NCBI RefSeq assembly: GCF_003473485.1
Contig: NC_053045.1
Coordinates: forward strand, 59,314,494-59,378,493
Direction: 5' to 3'
DNA length: 64,000 nucleotides
Source: Medicago truncatula
Taxonomy: Eukaryota > Streptophyta > Magnoliopsida > Fabales > Fabaceae
This document shows, in pieces, positions 25,501 to 37,080 of this stretch (position 1 is its first letter; every line of letters starts with the position of its first letter). A program made the translations under genes and the position numbers. The notes beneath the pieces are model-generated. The model was not told the origin of the DNA, made no database searches, and was given only the letters and a program-made list of their open reading frames with translations.

Positions 25501-25556
25501 GTGGCACCTATGCTTCTTTAGTAGCATTGCACACAACTAGCACTGCTTCATCTTAA
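19556..25556 (+). CDS. Full-size ABCB (P-glycoprotein) transporter, tandem copy 2
   Basis: Second ABCB4/11/21-type transporter, same strand as copy 1. Twelve exons: 19556-19903, 20213-20267, 20383-20558, 20652-20873, 20977-21215, 21297-21822, 21975-22248, 22357-23222, 23367-23633, 23739-24002, 24119-24412, 25200-25556. The product is 1295 residues. Exons 2-7 and 9-11 have exactly the same lengths as in copy 1; only exons 1, 8 (the linker) and 12 differ, proving a gene duplication. NBD1 has GQSGSGKST (about residue 430) and LSGGQ (535); NBD2 has GESGSGKST (about 1085) and LSGGQ (1190). Walker [12 protein letters not shown] and AHRLST are present in both halves. The N-terminus is 23 residues longer than in copy 1. 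Intron 7 holds a CATA microsatellite and intron 11 is expanded to 787 bp versus 180 bp in copy 1. Substrate unknown. Confidence 0.95.
22250..22304. repeat. (CATA)n microsatellite in ABCB gene 2 intron 7
   Basis: A run of ACATACAT units followed by TGCATGCATGCA starts two bases inside the intron, immediately after the splice donor. It is likely to vary in length between plants. Confidence 0.85.
24413..25199. other. Expanded last intron of ABCB gene 2
   Basis: This 787-bp intron is over four times its counterpart in copy 1 (11359-11538). It is rich in AACCAAAC and its complement GGTTCGGTTT (about 24480-24910), a dispersed-repeat texture, so an old insertion is likely. No ends or target duplication could be defined. 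Confidence 0.5.
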
Positions 25557-26324
25557 GACTCTTTCAACCTATTCAATCTATTTTTGCATGCTTCTTCAAA
25601 AAAAAAAAAAAAATTCTATTTTTGCATGGTTTCTAGAATAAGTTATTTTGAAAAAGTTTTTTTTTATACACACACATTCTGCTGCATCTAATATATAGAA
25701 GCATTTATATACATGCTTATTACCTCCAGTACGATTGACACTATTGTGTACATTTTTTTTTTTTTTTGGTAAAATGCTTAAGTATACATTTAACAATGAA
25801 TTGTGTCATTTTAACAACAAATTATAGGGTTAACACAATTTAAGTAGCACCACTTCATCTTAAGACTCTTCACATTGTTGTATTTATATATACTGTTACT
25901 TTTTATATTCTATAAGAAATCTTGATTTTCTATCAATTAATTTAATAACTGTTTCATATTTTTAGGTAAAAATATGATTTTTCATACGGTACTTTGACTA
26001 TATCTTCTGTTCTCCTTCTAATTCATTAAATTTGATATTATTTAGCTTTGTTTATGTACATTTTCTACTCTCTTTTTTTTTTTTTTTTATATAAAAAAAC
26101 TTTACATCATCATTTTGTTTTCTAATTCTATTTTTTCACGTTGTATTTTATTTTAAAAAATCTAAAATTTAAATGTGATAATTGATTATTATTATTATTG
26201 ACGATAAAGAAAAGTAAGTAAAAGATAATCAATTACAAGACACATAGGAACTCCTGTATTGTTTAAATGGGTACCAAAGGTTGGATAAATGTGGTAAGTA
26301 TAAAAAAAAGTTGGATAACTCAAC

Positions 26325-26448
26325 TGATTTGAACCTAAAGATTAAAGAAGCCGAGGTGATAAAAATTTAGGGTAGTTCAAGTTCGTTGATTTGAACCTAA
26401 AGATTAAAGAAGCCGAGGTGATAAAAATTTAGGGTAGTTCAAGTTCGT
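26325..26448. repeat. Perfect 62-bp tandem duplication
   Basis: Units 26325-26386 and 26387-26448 are identical, each beginning TGATTTGAACCTAAAG and ending TCAAGTTCGT. The perfect identity suggests a recent slippage or unequal-exchange event. No coding role is apparent. Confidence 0.9.
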
Positions 26449-27519
26449 TTAATGAGAAAAATACTAACATATAACATAATAATGTTTGTCATTAAAAAAA
26501 TGCTTAAGTGGATTTCACATAGTTCATTTTATAATTTTGGATATCAATAACTAATAATATCTAATGAGCATTCAATTTCTTCAACTCAACATTTCAATTG
26601 TTGTAATAAATAAATTCTATAAATAACCATATCATTACCATTAAACAAAACTAATTTATTTTAAAATATTTTATTAAGTTGGGTCCGCAAAAATAAACAA
26701 CAAAGATTCTTTTAATAAACATCATTCTCTAGAAGAACTCAAAATTATCGTTTGACAACATAGGTATGTATTTAGATGTTAAATAAACGAAGCACACACC
26801 ATTGTGATGCTCGGTGAAAAGGGAGCGGAAAGGTGGTTTGTTACCCCTAAACAAATATGAAGCTAATTAAAAAAAGGTAATTAACTTTCGTTTGGTTCGA
26901 GAGTTTTGGAAGGGAGGAAATATATTTAATTTGATGTGTTTGATTCAATTTTAAAAAGGCCTTTAAGATTTTCATATTATATAATCCGAAGTGAGTTTTT
27001 TTTTTCCTTTTTTTGTAGAACATTGTTTTTTTCCACCAATTTGGATTATAAAATTTGAAAAGAAAAAAAAAAAGTACTTCGTATTTTATAATACGAACAC
27101 TCCTTGTACAACATACTTGGAAACATAAAATCCGAACTCCCTATACATCTTCTTATGTTAAGAATTCATGAGAAAATATATCAGATTATATAATCTGAAT
27201 CCTGCTATCAACACAAAAGACTAAGCATTTTTGTGTAGGATAACCAATTTAAGAATCATATTAAACATCCTAAGGCCATTGTTCGATGTTTCCGCCATGT
27301 CTTATAAAAAAATCCAATTTTTAGGCTAGTTGATGAGTTTTTACTTCAAAACTTGTGATATTGGATTATTAACCCACTACAAGGATTCTAAATCGTGTTT
27401 TTCTAGTTCGAATTAATAAACACAAACATCAAAAATATGCTGGGAATAAGACTAAGGGCAAAGAAAGTATGGTGAGAAAAATAATTGCCTAAAAGAATAC
27501 ACAATTACCGACCTAAACT

Positions 27520-27695
27520 CATCTATAAATACAAAATTTGCGACCTAAAATCTCAAATTAATTTTAATTCTTATTCTTTTTTCCACCGCCGCTCCGTCCA
27601 AGCCTTTCATCTCTGTTTCGCAGTTGGCATAGGTTCTGATTCTGCAATCTCTCTGCCACGCCGCAACATCTTTCACCTTCGCATCAGCAGGTTTT
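27520..27695 (+). promoter_or_regulatory. Possible distant promoter/leader exon of MZT1
   Basis: TATAAATAC at about 27524 is followed by a C/T-rich stretch typical of plant leaders and by AGCAGGTTTTATCG, a plausible donor near 27691. The next plus-strand coding start with a matching acceptor (31628) is MZT1, 4 kb away. The link is an inference only. Confidence 0.25.
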
Positions 27696-27969
27696 ATCGA
27701 TTGATCCTTTCTTTTCTTTCAGAATTACTACCGATCACTTATAAATCACAATTTTAACATTGAATTGAATTAAGTATTATTGCTGATTGTTTTTTTATGA
27801 GTCACTTTTTGTTGCCGTACCGAGTACTGTGAATCACAATTGCAACACTGCATTGAATTTTGTTATTTTCTTAAATTTTACTATTATTATTATTGTTATT
27901 ATCAATGTCACGATTGTTTGCAATGATCTTGTGAACACAATTAATTTATGAGAATATAATCCCCGTCAA

Positions 27970-30535
27970 CACTTATATGGAGGTCTCCTTTTTCATGGCA
28001 ACGGATTCAAGTGCTTTCAAATGATGAATCCAAAAAACAAAAGAATCATACCATTTTCAATATAATTAACAATATTGATTTGTTGTGTTAGTGTGATTTT
28101 CAACAATATTAATATGTAAAACTCAAACGAACTTTGTTAATTATTTTTAAATGAATTTACATGATAAAGATCAAAAGAATTATGTTTAAAGTAATTAAAC
28201 TCACAAATTTAGCGAGAGGAGAACTTGTGAGAATTATACCATTTTTTTTTTTCTTTCTGGCTAAAATGACTTTAGAGTGAGAATTAGGGTTCCCCTAAGA
28301 ACATTAGAAGAGTGATGAGCCATCAATTGCCAATGTTTGTGAATTACGCTTTTTGCAATATGATAGTGAGAAGATAAAGGAAGGAAGTGTGTTGATAACA
28401 AGTGGTCATGTAACCAGTGATGATGAATCATAGAAGGATGATAACAACAATGAAAAGAACAAGTCGGCGTTGAGTTTCAAGAGTTCTAAAGACAAGATTT
28501 TGCAAACATCTCAAGATTGCAAGGAACCGCTTCTAATAACGATATTGAAGAGAAGAAGATTGATGAAAGTGAAACTTAATTCGGGTCCATACATGTTATG
28601 AATTTTTAATGAGCTTCCAAGTGATGTTTTTGAATATGAAACCATTTAGCGTCTTTTTTTAGTTTATATTTTTTATTAGGAATGATATTATGATTTTGTG
28701 TGGATACCCTTGATGTTGTTATGTAATTTGCCTTGTTGGCAATTTTTTTAATTATAATATCACATGTATTATTGAGCCTTTTATGAAATACATAATAAAA
28801 CCGCTTAATAATCCATAAATATATTATAACTAAAAATCCTCAATAAGGAAAATTACATGACAACATCAAAGGTATCCCACACAAAAATCATGCTATCATT
28901 TCTCATACAATAAACATAAACAAAAAAGAGACACTAATTGGTTTCATCTTCAAAATCATCACTTGGAAGCTCATTCGAATCAAAATTCATAACAACTATT
29001 GACCCTAATTCAGTTTCACTTTCGTTAATCTTCTTCTCTTCAATATCATTATTAGAGGAGTCATGTTCCTTGCAATCTTGTGATGTTTGAAAAATCTGTC
29101 TTTAGGAATCTTGAACCTCAACACCTGTCGTGGCGGTTAAATACAAAAGCTTTCTTGCAATATGATATATGGTAAAGAGAAGATGAAGGAAGTGTGCTGC
29201 TAACAATTAGTCATGTTACGAGTGATGATGAATCATAGAAGGATGATAGCCACAATGAAAAGAACAATTCGGCGTTGAGTTTCAAAATTTCTAAAGATAA
29301 GATTTTTCGAACATCTCAAGATTGCAAGGAATTGCCTCTTGTAACCATATTGAAGAGAAGAAGATTAATGAAGGTGAAACTTAATTCGGATCAATACATG
29401 TTATGAATTATGATTTTAATGATCTTCCAAGTGATGCTTTTGAATATGAAACCAATTATCATCTCTTTTTTTGTTTATATTTTTTGTTACGAATAATATT
29501 ATGATTTTTGTGTGGGATAGCCATGATGTTGTTATTTAAATTTGCCTTTTTGATAGTTTTTTAAATTATAATATCACACGTATTATTGAGCAGTATACAA
29601 AATACAAACGGCATAATAATAAAAATTCTCAATAAGGAAAATTACATGACAACATTAAGGGTATGGAACACAAATTATATTATCATTTCTCATTCAATTT
29701 ATATAACAAAAAAAAAGACACTAGTTGGTTTCATCTTCAAAACCATCACTTGGAAGCTCGTTCAATTCAAAATTCATAACAATTATTGACCCTAATTCAG
29801 TTTCACTTTCGTTAATCTTCTTCTCTTCAATATCGTTATTATCGTTATTATAGGAGTCACGTTCCTTGCAATCGTGATGTTTGAAAAAATCTTGTCTTTA
29901 GGAATCTTAAACCTTAACACCCACTTCTTCATTTCATTGTGGCTATTATTCTTTAATAATTCATCAAAATCACTTGTAACATATCAATTGTTAGCAACAC
30001 AACTTGTTCCTTAATCTTTTCATTATCATCCATGATGTTGCAAGAAAGTCTGTGCCTTTTACTGTCATGATTGTGATTCACATCAAAATTGGCAGTTTCC
30101 TAGTAACTCCATGAGACGAGTTCAACTGTGTTTGATCATCAATAATAACTCTTTTGTTCTTATATGTTATTCGGAGATTCTCACTCTAAAACCATTTTCT
30201 GAACAAAAAAAAAAAAGGAATAATTCTCACTCACAAATTGTCCTCTTCAGTCTTCATAGAGCATGATTAGAATGTTATAATTTCTACTCGCTAATTTTGT
30301 AGCTAGGTTTTATCATGTTAATTCATTTAAACATGATTCTTGCGAGATTCATCGCGTTAATTCATTTAAAAATGTTAGAAAATTACACTAGCACATCTGA
30401 TCAATATTCTTAATCATATTGAATATGATATGATATTTTTTTTTTTGGATTCACTTTGAACTCAATTGTATCCAATGTGTAATTTTTTTTTACAGGGTGA
30501 CTAATTTTCATTTCGTAGTCGCCATGAAAAGGGAG
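27970..30535. repeat. Nested palindrome: four inverted copies of one unit
   Basis: One unit occurs four times with alternating orientation: A forward about 27975-28790, B reverse about 28800-29130, C forward about 29145-29595, D reverse about 29605-30530. Markers of each copy are CAAGATTGCAAGGAA, ATTGAAGAGAAGAAGATT, GAAAGTGAAACT, TTCCAAGTGATG and the TAATATCACA tail. A and D also share a longer outer part, from TTTTTCATGGCAACG (27991) to its complement near 30522. Read on the minus strand, B and D keep an acidic frame ending NELPSDDFEDETN (B) and NELPSDGFEDETN (D) before a stop, while A and C have stops in it. The unit thus probably came from the 3' end of a gene that I do not recognise. Confidence 0.8.
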
Positions 30536-31052
30536 GCCTGAAGAAACCCATTTTCGTCTGTTGTCCTTAATAATATTTTCCTCGATCATAAATTAGTTTG
30601 TCGAGGACATCATCTGCATATAAGTTTTTGAAATTTTTAATTAGTAAGCCTATCATCATACCATCTTTTTGTGACATTAATGTCCACATTACAATGTCAT
30701 GAACCCCTGATTGAGAATGTGTTTCACTTAGAATTCGAAGTACTCTACCTACACGAATAATATGTTCCAAACCTAATAAATTAATGCATAATTGTGACAA
30801 CTGAATTTTATAGAACTTTTAAATGTTGAATAAAGATCAAATCACTCATAGATAAAATAGTAGTCTTCCTACCATGTTCAATCAAATTTCACGTGTTATA
30901 CTCTTTAATATCATTGTAACATGATAAAAATCGTCAGCGTTATTGACTTTACTTGGTTGGGTTGCATCATCTAATTTTGATACATGTTGTTAAACTAGTG
31001 GCTGCAAGGGAAGCCCTCATGTAAGTCAAGTTAGGAGGACTGTAAGGAAAAT

Positions 31053-31139
31053 GGGACTTCAGTTCAATTCTAAGAGGCAATTGCCTTTTCCAACTTCAAT
31101 AAGGCAATCATGTACTCTTGGAATCGAACCGAAGTTCCC
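31053..31139. repeat. 87-nt hairpin
   Basis: GGGACTTCAGTTCAATTC at the left pairs with GAATCGAACCGAAGTTCCC at the right, and the pairing continues through GGCAATTGCC/GGCAATCATG. The arms are about 35 nt with a short loop. One arm carries a tRNA B-box-like GTTCGATTC in reverse complement, so a SINE-derived foldback is possible. Confidence 0.6.
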
Positions 31140-31636
31140 ATTTTTGTGATTCTTCAACATTTTTTGTTCTTCCTATGTGTAGTACTTTTCCCATTGATCC
31201 TGCTGTGTTCTTTGTAGTGGTGATATTGATCCACCAGGCACCCATAATTGACTGCACATGAGGTTTGATGTTTTAATTTATATTAAGAAAACTTATCTTT
31301 GTTTAAGGGTTTTATTGTTGTTTGTTTTAGACGATGGGATTTTAATGTATATTATATGTCATGGATTTTTGTGTATTTGTTATGTGCTTTATTTTACAAG
31401 TTATAGCCATTTATCAGTTATCTATGAAGTTTAGCTTTACATTTGTTATTAACTGGTTCTACCGACGGTTGGACCATGACTTGGGGTCTCGCCAGTTCAA
31501 CTTCAGGTCTGGTTTGAAAACATTGACTTTAGGTTTTAGATAGTAGTTTAGAAGGTAACTTTGACATGTGTTTAGGTGTTTTCATTTTGCAATTCTGAAC
31601 TAGTAAACATATCATATGCACATCTCAGCTTTAAGC

Positions 31637-31852
31637 ATGGATCCTGAAGCTGCAAGAAGTGCACGAGAATCTTTGGACCTGGCATTTCACATGTCCAATA
31701 TACTCGACACGGGTTTAGACCGTCATGCACTTTCTATTCTCATTGCCCTCTGTGATCTTGGGGTCAATCCTGAAGCACTTGCTGCTATTGTCAAGGAACT
31801 TAGAAAGGAGAGGCTCCCACTGTCATCATTGCTTCCTACACCTCCTTCTTAA
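31637..31852 (+). CDS. Mitotic-spindle organizing protein 1 (MZT1/GIP1)
   Basis: A 71-residue protein of the MOZART1 family, called GIP1/GIP2 in Arabidopsis. These proteins bind the N-terminus of GCP3 in the gamma-tubulin complex and help recruit it to microtubule-nucleating sites and the nuclear envelope. The whole protein is visible in one exon: MDPEAARSARESLDLAFHMS, then NILDTGLDRHALSILIALCD and LGVNPEALAAIVKELRKE, the three-helix MZT1 core, with a short Ser/Pro-rich tail. The start at 31637 matches the family length; an in-frame ATG at 31616 lies before the acceptor TCTCAG (31623-31628) and would be intronic. The coding exon is therefore preceded by a leader intron whose 5' exon is uncertain. 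Identification is firm. Confidence 0.93.
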   Translation: MDPEAARSARESLDLAFHMSNILDTGLDRHALSILIALCDLGVNPEALAAIVKELRKERLPLSSLLPTPPS

Positions 31853-33643
31853 TCATGAATGTATTTTGTTATATCTCTCTCCAATGTTGTTTTATGGAAG
31901 GTATTTTTTATGTTTATATTTGAATTGTTGTATGCATATTGAGACACTGGTTTATCAAGAAATGTTGGTTAATTTTTTAAAGCATTATAGACAAAAGAAA
32001 CAATGGAAGAATAGTTTAGGTGTATTCGATTTCTTCCTGATAGAAGTATTAGTTTTGTTTTGTTCTTTTTGTTAATTTTTCCAATTGACAGAAACTCTTA
32101 CAAAAGCTATTATCTGAATTTATTGCAAGATTGATTCATCTTGGAAGCAATATGTATTTTAGCAAGGTTTCCTAGTAATAGTGTACCTGCCTAATGTTTA
32201 TATATATTTTCTTATTACACTTATGAAACAAGGAAGGCTTTACTTTCTTATTTTATGTGACGTATATACAGGTCAAATATTGTATTTATTTGGTAGCTAC
32301 ATTTCTAAAAGATGGGGCAGATTGTTTTCTATTTCATAAGTTCTTATTTCTTTCATTTTGTTTTGGTCACTATTTGTAAACTTAAATCAGGCTTGAAGCT
32401 TCCTAGCTTTTTGAGACTTGCCTATTATTCTTTTGTTTAGGTTCAATAACCTTTGGTTTGAACTTAGTTTACTCAGTACATGTCGTTTCTTAGGATTTTT
32501 ATACTTTGTTTTCATGCCTTGGTGTAGGAATCGTAATGTCTGCATCTTTTATAGAAATTACATTTCATCAACTTGTGAGGGCTCTAATGTATTTATGTGG
32601 AATGTTTGTGATGGCAGGTATAACTTCATGAATTCTTTAAAAAAAAAAAAAAAGTATAATTTCATGAATAGTAAGAAGATTAGGTCCTGTGAGCGAAATT
32701 CAAATGCATTTGTTATAACCCCAAGAGTTTTTCTTCTTTTTTTTTTCTTCTTCTTTCTAATGCAGTTTTGATGACAGAGATTTGAATCGCAGTTCAAAAT
32801 ATTGTGGTAGTTAACCCTAAACAATCAAATATTCATTCATCCATAAACTCTAGTAAATTCATATACTCATTTGTAATCCAATATCTTCGATTCATCACTA
32901 ATTCAATATAGGATGATTTTCACAACCCTTTTGGCCATTTTTGTGACTATTGTTTAAAGTTGCTTATGACAATTTCATGTCATTGCCCAACTCCGTATGC
33001 AAAGATACTTTTTAGTTTGGTTCATTGTATAATCTATTAGAAATCAATAACAAATTTATAAGAAAAGAAACTAAACTTTTTTGGGGTAGGAAGCATAATA
33101 ATGTTCCCTAGTAATGAATGTGTTGCTCGCATAGGTTCACGTTGAAATCCATATAAAACTCGTTCCTTCACTCATAGTCAGCAGGTTGTTTCGGTAGGAA
33201 ACCACTATAATTAGGGCATTTATAACCTTAGTGGCTCTATAGAGTAACTTCGCAAACTTCAAATTAGTGGACCGACCGTAGGATTAATTTTTGAAATAAT
33301 TAAAATATGAAAGAAAAATAGCTAATTTTTTTAAGGGAAAAAATAACTAAATTTTTATTTTTGAAATAATTAAATGCTTATGAGTATGTCTAAATAAATT
33401 TTAAAGTTGTGACTACATAAGTATTTCTCTATTAACCGGATAACGGTACTTAATGGTCACACTTGAGAACCCATTAAAGTTGGTTGCTCGGAATATGATA
33501 GATCCACTCAAGGGCTAATACAACACTCCATACATGACAAAAATAAATTGCAACATGGTCCTTTTATTGTTTGTTTATGTGTTATGTGTCTAGATGCAAA
33601 TACCATTTAATTGCTCTCTTGTAAATTACAAGCAAACCAACAA
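31853..33643. other. MZT1 3' flank and intergenic
   Basis: The T-rich stretch after the stop is likely 3' untranslated region. Poly-A/T runs occur at 32640-32653 and 32738-32747. No second gene or RNA gene is visible. Confidence 0.5.
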
Positions 33644-33827
33644 GAGCAATGATATTTGTACATCCATTTAATGACAACTTTGGTGACAATTTTGTTTTCC
33701 TCTCTTTTGATTGGTCAAAAACAATGAAGAGAGAAAAAGAAAGAGAGAGGATAATAACATCATGTGAGTATGAGAGAGAAAGTTGTCAAAAAGTTGTAGC
33801 AAAATGGTTGTACAAATATCATTTCTC
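33644..33827. mobile_element. Mutator-type MITE, copy 2 (184 bp)
   Basis: Terminal inverted repeats GAGCAATGATATTTGTACA and TGTACAAATATCATTTCTC are flanked by the perfect 9-bp duplication AACCAACAA (33635-33643 and 33828-33836). It has the same length as copy 1. It is non-coding. Confidence 0.92.
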
Positions 33828-33839
33828 AACCAACAATAT

Positions 33840-33930
33840 TTGGTTTATTTGAGTGGTAAGAGATTCAGACACTTTAAACAAGTGATCAGAGGGTTGATCT
33901 CCAACTCTTGTATATAGGTAAAATCTAATT
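33840..33930 (+). mobile_element. Possible decayed SINE fragment
   Basis: TTTGAGTGGTAAGAGATTC followed about 45 bases later by GGGTTGATCTCCAACTC resembles A- and B-box spacing of a tRNA-derived element. There is no duplication or tail to confirm it. Confidence 0.3.
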
Positions 33931-34329
33931 TAGATGATAGAGCTTTCTTATGTGTCAAACAAATAAGTTTTCTTATGTATCCAACATATTGTTAAGAGGA
34001 TTAATCATGATTAAACGGAGATAATTACTTTTTAGTTATAGTTATACATGATTATTATATATTAAAAAAGAAACCCAAGGGTAGGCGGCTACTCACTGTT
34101 CCATATCCCAACACCATAACACAAATCTGTTCACACTTTCATAACCACTCTTTTAGGATATTGTGTTTGTTGTTATTAGGAAACCAAGTGTATTTTACTC
34201 CTTCTTATCATTATTGTGGGATTAGTGATGTAAAGTGTCTAAACACCTGAAGCTTATCATGATTCATGCCTCAAACTTGCTTATCACTATCCCTTCCTTA
34301 AAGCTGCAGCAAACAATTCTTTACTTAAA

Positions 34330-34514
34330 GAGAAGTGTTATTTGAACAACTATTTTATAAAACAACTTGTGGGACAACCAAAATATAAAAAGAAATGTGA
34401 GTCTTGGCACAAAAACCAAAGTAATAGAGAGAGAAAATGAGAATATGATGTGAGTATTAGAGAGAAAGTTGTCATAAAAATTATCACAAAATAGATGTTC
34501 AAATATCATTTCTC
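34330..34514. mobile_element. Mutator-type MITE, copy 3 (185 bp)
   Basis: Ends GAGAAGTGTTATTTGAACAA and TTCAAATATCATTTCTC, flanked by the perfect 9-bp duplication TTACTTAAA (34321-34329 and 34515-34523). Same family as 3192-3375 and 33644-33827, and only 0.5 kb from the latter. Confidence 0.92.
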
Positions 34515-34759
34515 TTACTTAAATCATTATTTATGTGATTAATAATACTACCAATTACTGGACAGTTTTTAAAAAAATACCAATTTCCTATCTTTATTTT
34601 ATTACTACACCTTTTATATATTTTGTCTGAGTTGGCTATGCTTACGTTCATAAACCCAAATTCTGAGTTGCCACGAAGCTCCTTAATATATTTTGTAATC
34701 CATTTTTAATTGGGCAAATGAGTCCCATTATGAGAATTTTTCAAAATAAAAAAGTTCAC

Positions 34760-35132
34760 CATTTTTAATCATTTTGATCTCTAACCGTCTTAAGAATAGT
34801 TACAATAGTCTCAATGTATCGAAATTCTAAAATAGTATTTAATTGTGTATTTTGTTAATCAATATGTCCCTCGTGTTAAAATGTTCTTTTAATACTATTA
34901 TATCAATACCTCAATATACTTATTTATCGGCATATTAATCTTTAAAGTATTTACTTATTGTCATATTAATCCTTATAAGAAAAGAGTTATTGTAAACATT
35001 GAGGAACTATTTTAACTTCAATAACTATTTTGACTAACAGAGTGCACAATCAAGAACAATTTTAGAATTTCGATACATTGAAAGACTATTGTGACAACTT
35101 GTTACATATTGAGAGACCAAATGACTATTATC
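34760..35132. mobile_element. Palindromic MITE, family 'aatagtctc', copy 1
   Basis: Left CAATAGTCTCAATGTATCG matches the reverse complement of right CGATACATTGAAAGACTATT, and the two halves pair along about 150 bp each. The related element at 43147-43490 shares the architecture and phrases (AAAATAGT, TTAGTCAAAATAGT). Exact ends are not defined. Confidence 0.65.
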
Positions 35133-36297
35133 TAAAAAAAATACATTGTTTATTATAAGATTATTTTAATATTTAATTTTTGTAAATATTCAGTGAAACT
35201 AAACTCCTTTAAGCAAAGTTCGCGTCTTATGAAAGAGAAAAAAGGGTTGAAATGGGAGACATCACTAAAAAGTGGTCATATAGATTTTTTGAAGATTAGT
35301 TGTCGACAAATTTATGAATACTTTGAAGTTAGTACCAGTAAAATGATCAAAAAATTGTTAAAAATAATAAATATTTGCTTTAAAAAAAAAAAAAACTCGA
35401 TAAAAACATGTCCTACCTTCCTCTCAAAAAAAAAAAAAATATGTCCTACCAATATTATTGATCATCAAATCAACCACTAAATTAACATCAAAATGATAAC
35501 TAAAAATGCCCGAATCACTTGATCAGGTCAACTGCTTAGCTTCAAATCCACAATTTACATGAAAAAATAAAAATAAAATGCAGGGCCCATTTTTATCTTT
35601 ATGTCAAGATCATATCTTAGTTCGCTTAATTTCCAAATAAAGTACATTTTCATCAACTCATTTTATAAAACTAGAAAACTTTTGAACCTTCACATTTGGC
35701 ATAGCATTTGTCATGCGTCTATGTTGTTCACATCTTATCTTATATCAAAAAGTTTAAAGGCCTATGCTAGCTTATGGTTGACATACCGACATGAATGAAT
35801 TGATGATGAAATATAAGCTTCTAACAAAACAGGTAAATGTATTCCTCAAGTAATAAGAATGATTTAAAAAGAAGAGTGCAGAGTGAAAAATACCGTATAA
35901 GGTAATGACTTTTCAAATGAGGAACCATAATTCCTAACCCAAGTACAAAATTTGATGCCTATTTTTAGCTAGTAGGGATCCGTATAAAAATGATGCAGAT
36001 AGCTGCTCCCAACATACCAAGCTTCCAACATGACAGTAGAAAAACATTAGTAGTAATTTGTTATTGGTTCATTTAATATGCAAATGTTAGTCGTTAGTAC
36101 GTTATGTTCATATCTAGAGTTTAAACCCTAAACTTTTTTTCTCAAACTTTTTCTGGTGTTCCAAATCAACAACTTGAACTATGTCGTAGAGACTAGATTT
36201 TGTTTCTATATTTACGGCGGAAGAAAAGATAAATTAGTTTATCAAAATGTCACTATGTTTAATCAATTAGGAGATTATACGTAATTAGGAAATCACA
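35133..36297. other. Intergenic, no gene seen
   Basis: AT-rich with poly-A runs at 35381-35394 and 35428-35440. The open frames are low complexity. Confidence 0.5.
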
Positions 36298-36305
36298 CAT
36301 TTGAT

Positions 36306-37080
36306 CAATGTAGTCAAAAACGAGTATCGTGTCATAGGATTGTCCGATTCTATGTGCCATAGCGACGCCGACGAGCTCTGACCTTGTTCTGTGACGTTTT
36401 CGTGAGTTTTGTGGTGAGGATCGGGTTCCTATATAGGAATGTAATGAAAAAACGAGTTGGGCTGGCAAAATCAGGATTAGGCCTTGCGAATCGGGTCGGG
36501 TCAAAAATTAAAACCCAATTCCCTATATAAAGTTATAACCCGGTTTTTTTCATTCTTGATCTTCTCACCTTCACCGAAACTACCTAACCAAAAACAGCGA
36601 CCCTTTTTTCATTCTTCCTTTCTTAGCTCCGAAACTACCTGTCGTAGTTATCTTTCTTCCTCACACAGCGCAATAGCACGAAGAACGAGGGTCATGTCTC
36701 TGTTTCACAAAAGACGATCGTGTTCCTTTTTCTGGCGGATTTTTTCACTGGCTTTTGAGAAACTTATTTTGAACTTGGTAGTTTCTTTTTATGGGTACTT
36801 ATGAACTTACTCTTTTGAATTGAGTTACTTTATGAACCCTCATCTTTGTTGTTATGAATTTGAGGATTTATGAACTCTCATCTTCGTTGTTATGAATTTG
36901 AGGAATGATGATTATGATATATTAATTTAGTTTAATGTATTATAAATTTTATGACTGTGTATGTGAAATTACAATTTTACCCTTGAATGGGTTCTTATGA
37001 ACCGTCTTTCATCCCTCATGTTTACGTGTTCCTTCACCGGCAAACCGATCCTGCGTAGGATCTCAACCCTGACTACATTG
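36306..37080. mobile_element. hAT-like non-autonomous element, 775 bp
   Basis: It begins CAATGTAGTCA and ends with the complement TGACTACATTG. The flanks are CATTTGAT (36298-36305) and CATTTGAC (37081-37088), an 8-bp duplication with one change, as expected for hAT elements, whose ends also typically read CA-nn-G. The interior has a TATA-like CTATATAAAG (36523) and leader-like C/T-rich sequence, and an open plus-strand frame at 36484-36804 without recognisable domains. No transposase is present. Confidence 0.72.

Larger units (their letters stand above)
25557..27960. other. Intergenic downstream of ABCB gene 2
   Basis: AT-rich, with several poly-A/T runs (25598-25612, 26077-26088, 27061-27073). 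A 62-bp tandem duplication is listed separately. Around 27520-27700 a TATAAATA box, a C/T-rich leader-like tract and AGCAGGTTTTAT, a possible splice donor, look like the start of a plant transcription unit. Confidence 0.45.

Noticed and set aside
31053-31139. tRNA gene suggested by a B-box-like GTTCGATTC
   Set aside because: No matching A-box or cloverleaf; the segment is a simple hairpin.
36484-36804. 106-codon plus-strand frame
   Set aside because: Lies inside the hAT-like element and has leader-like composition with no domain.
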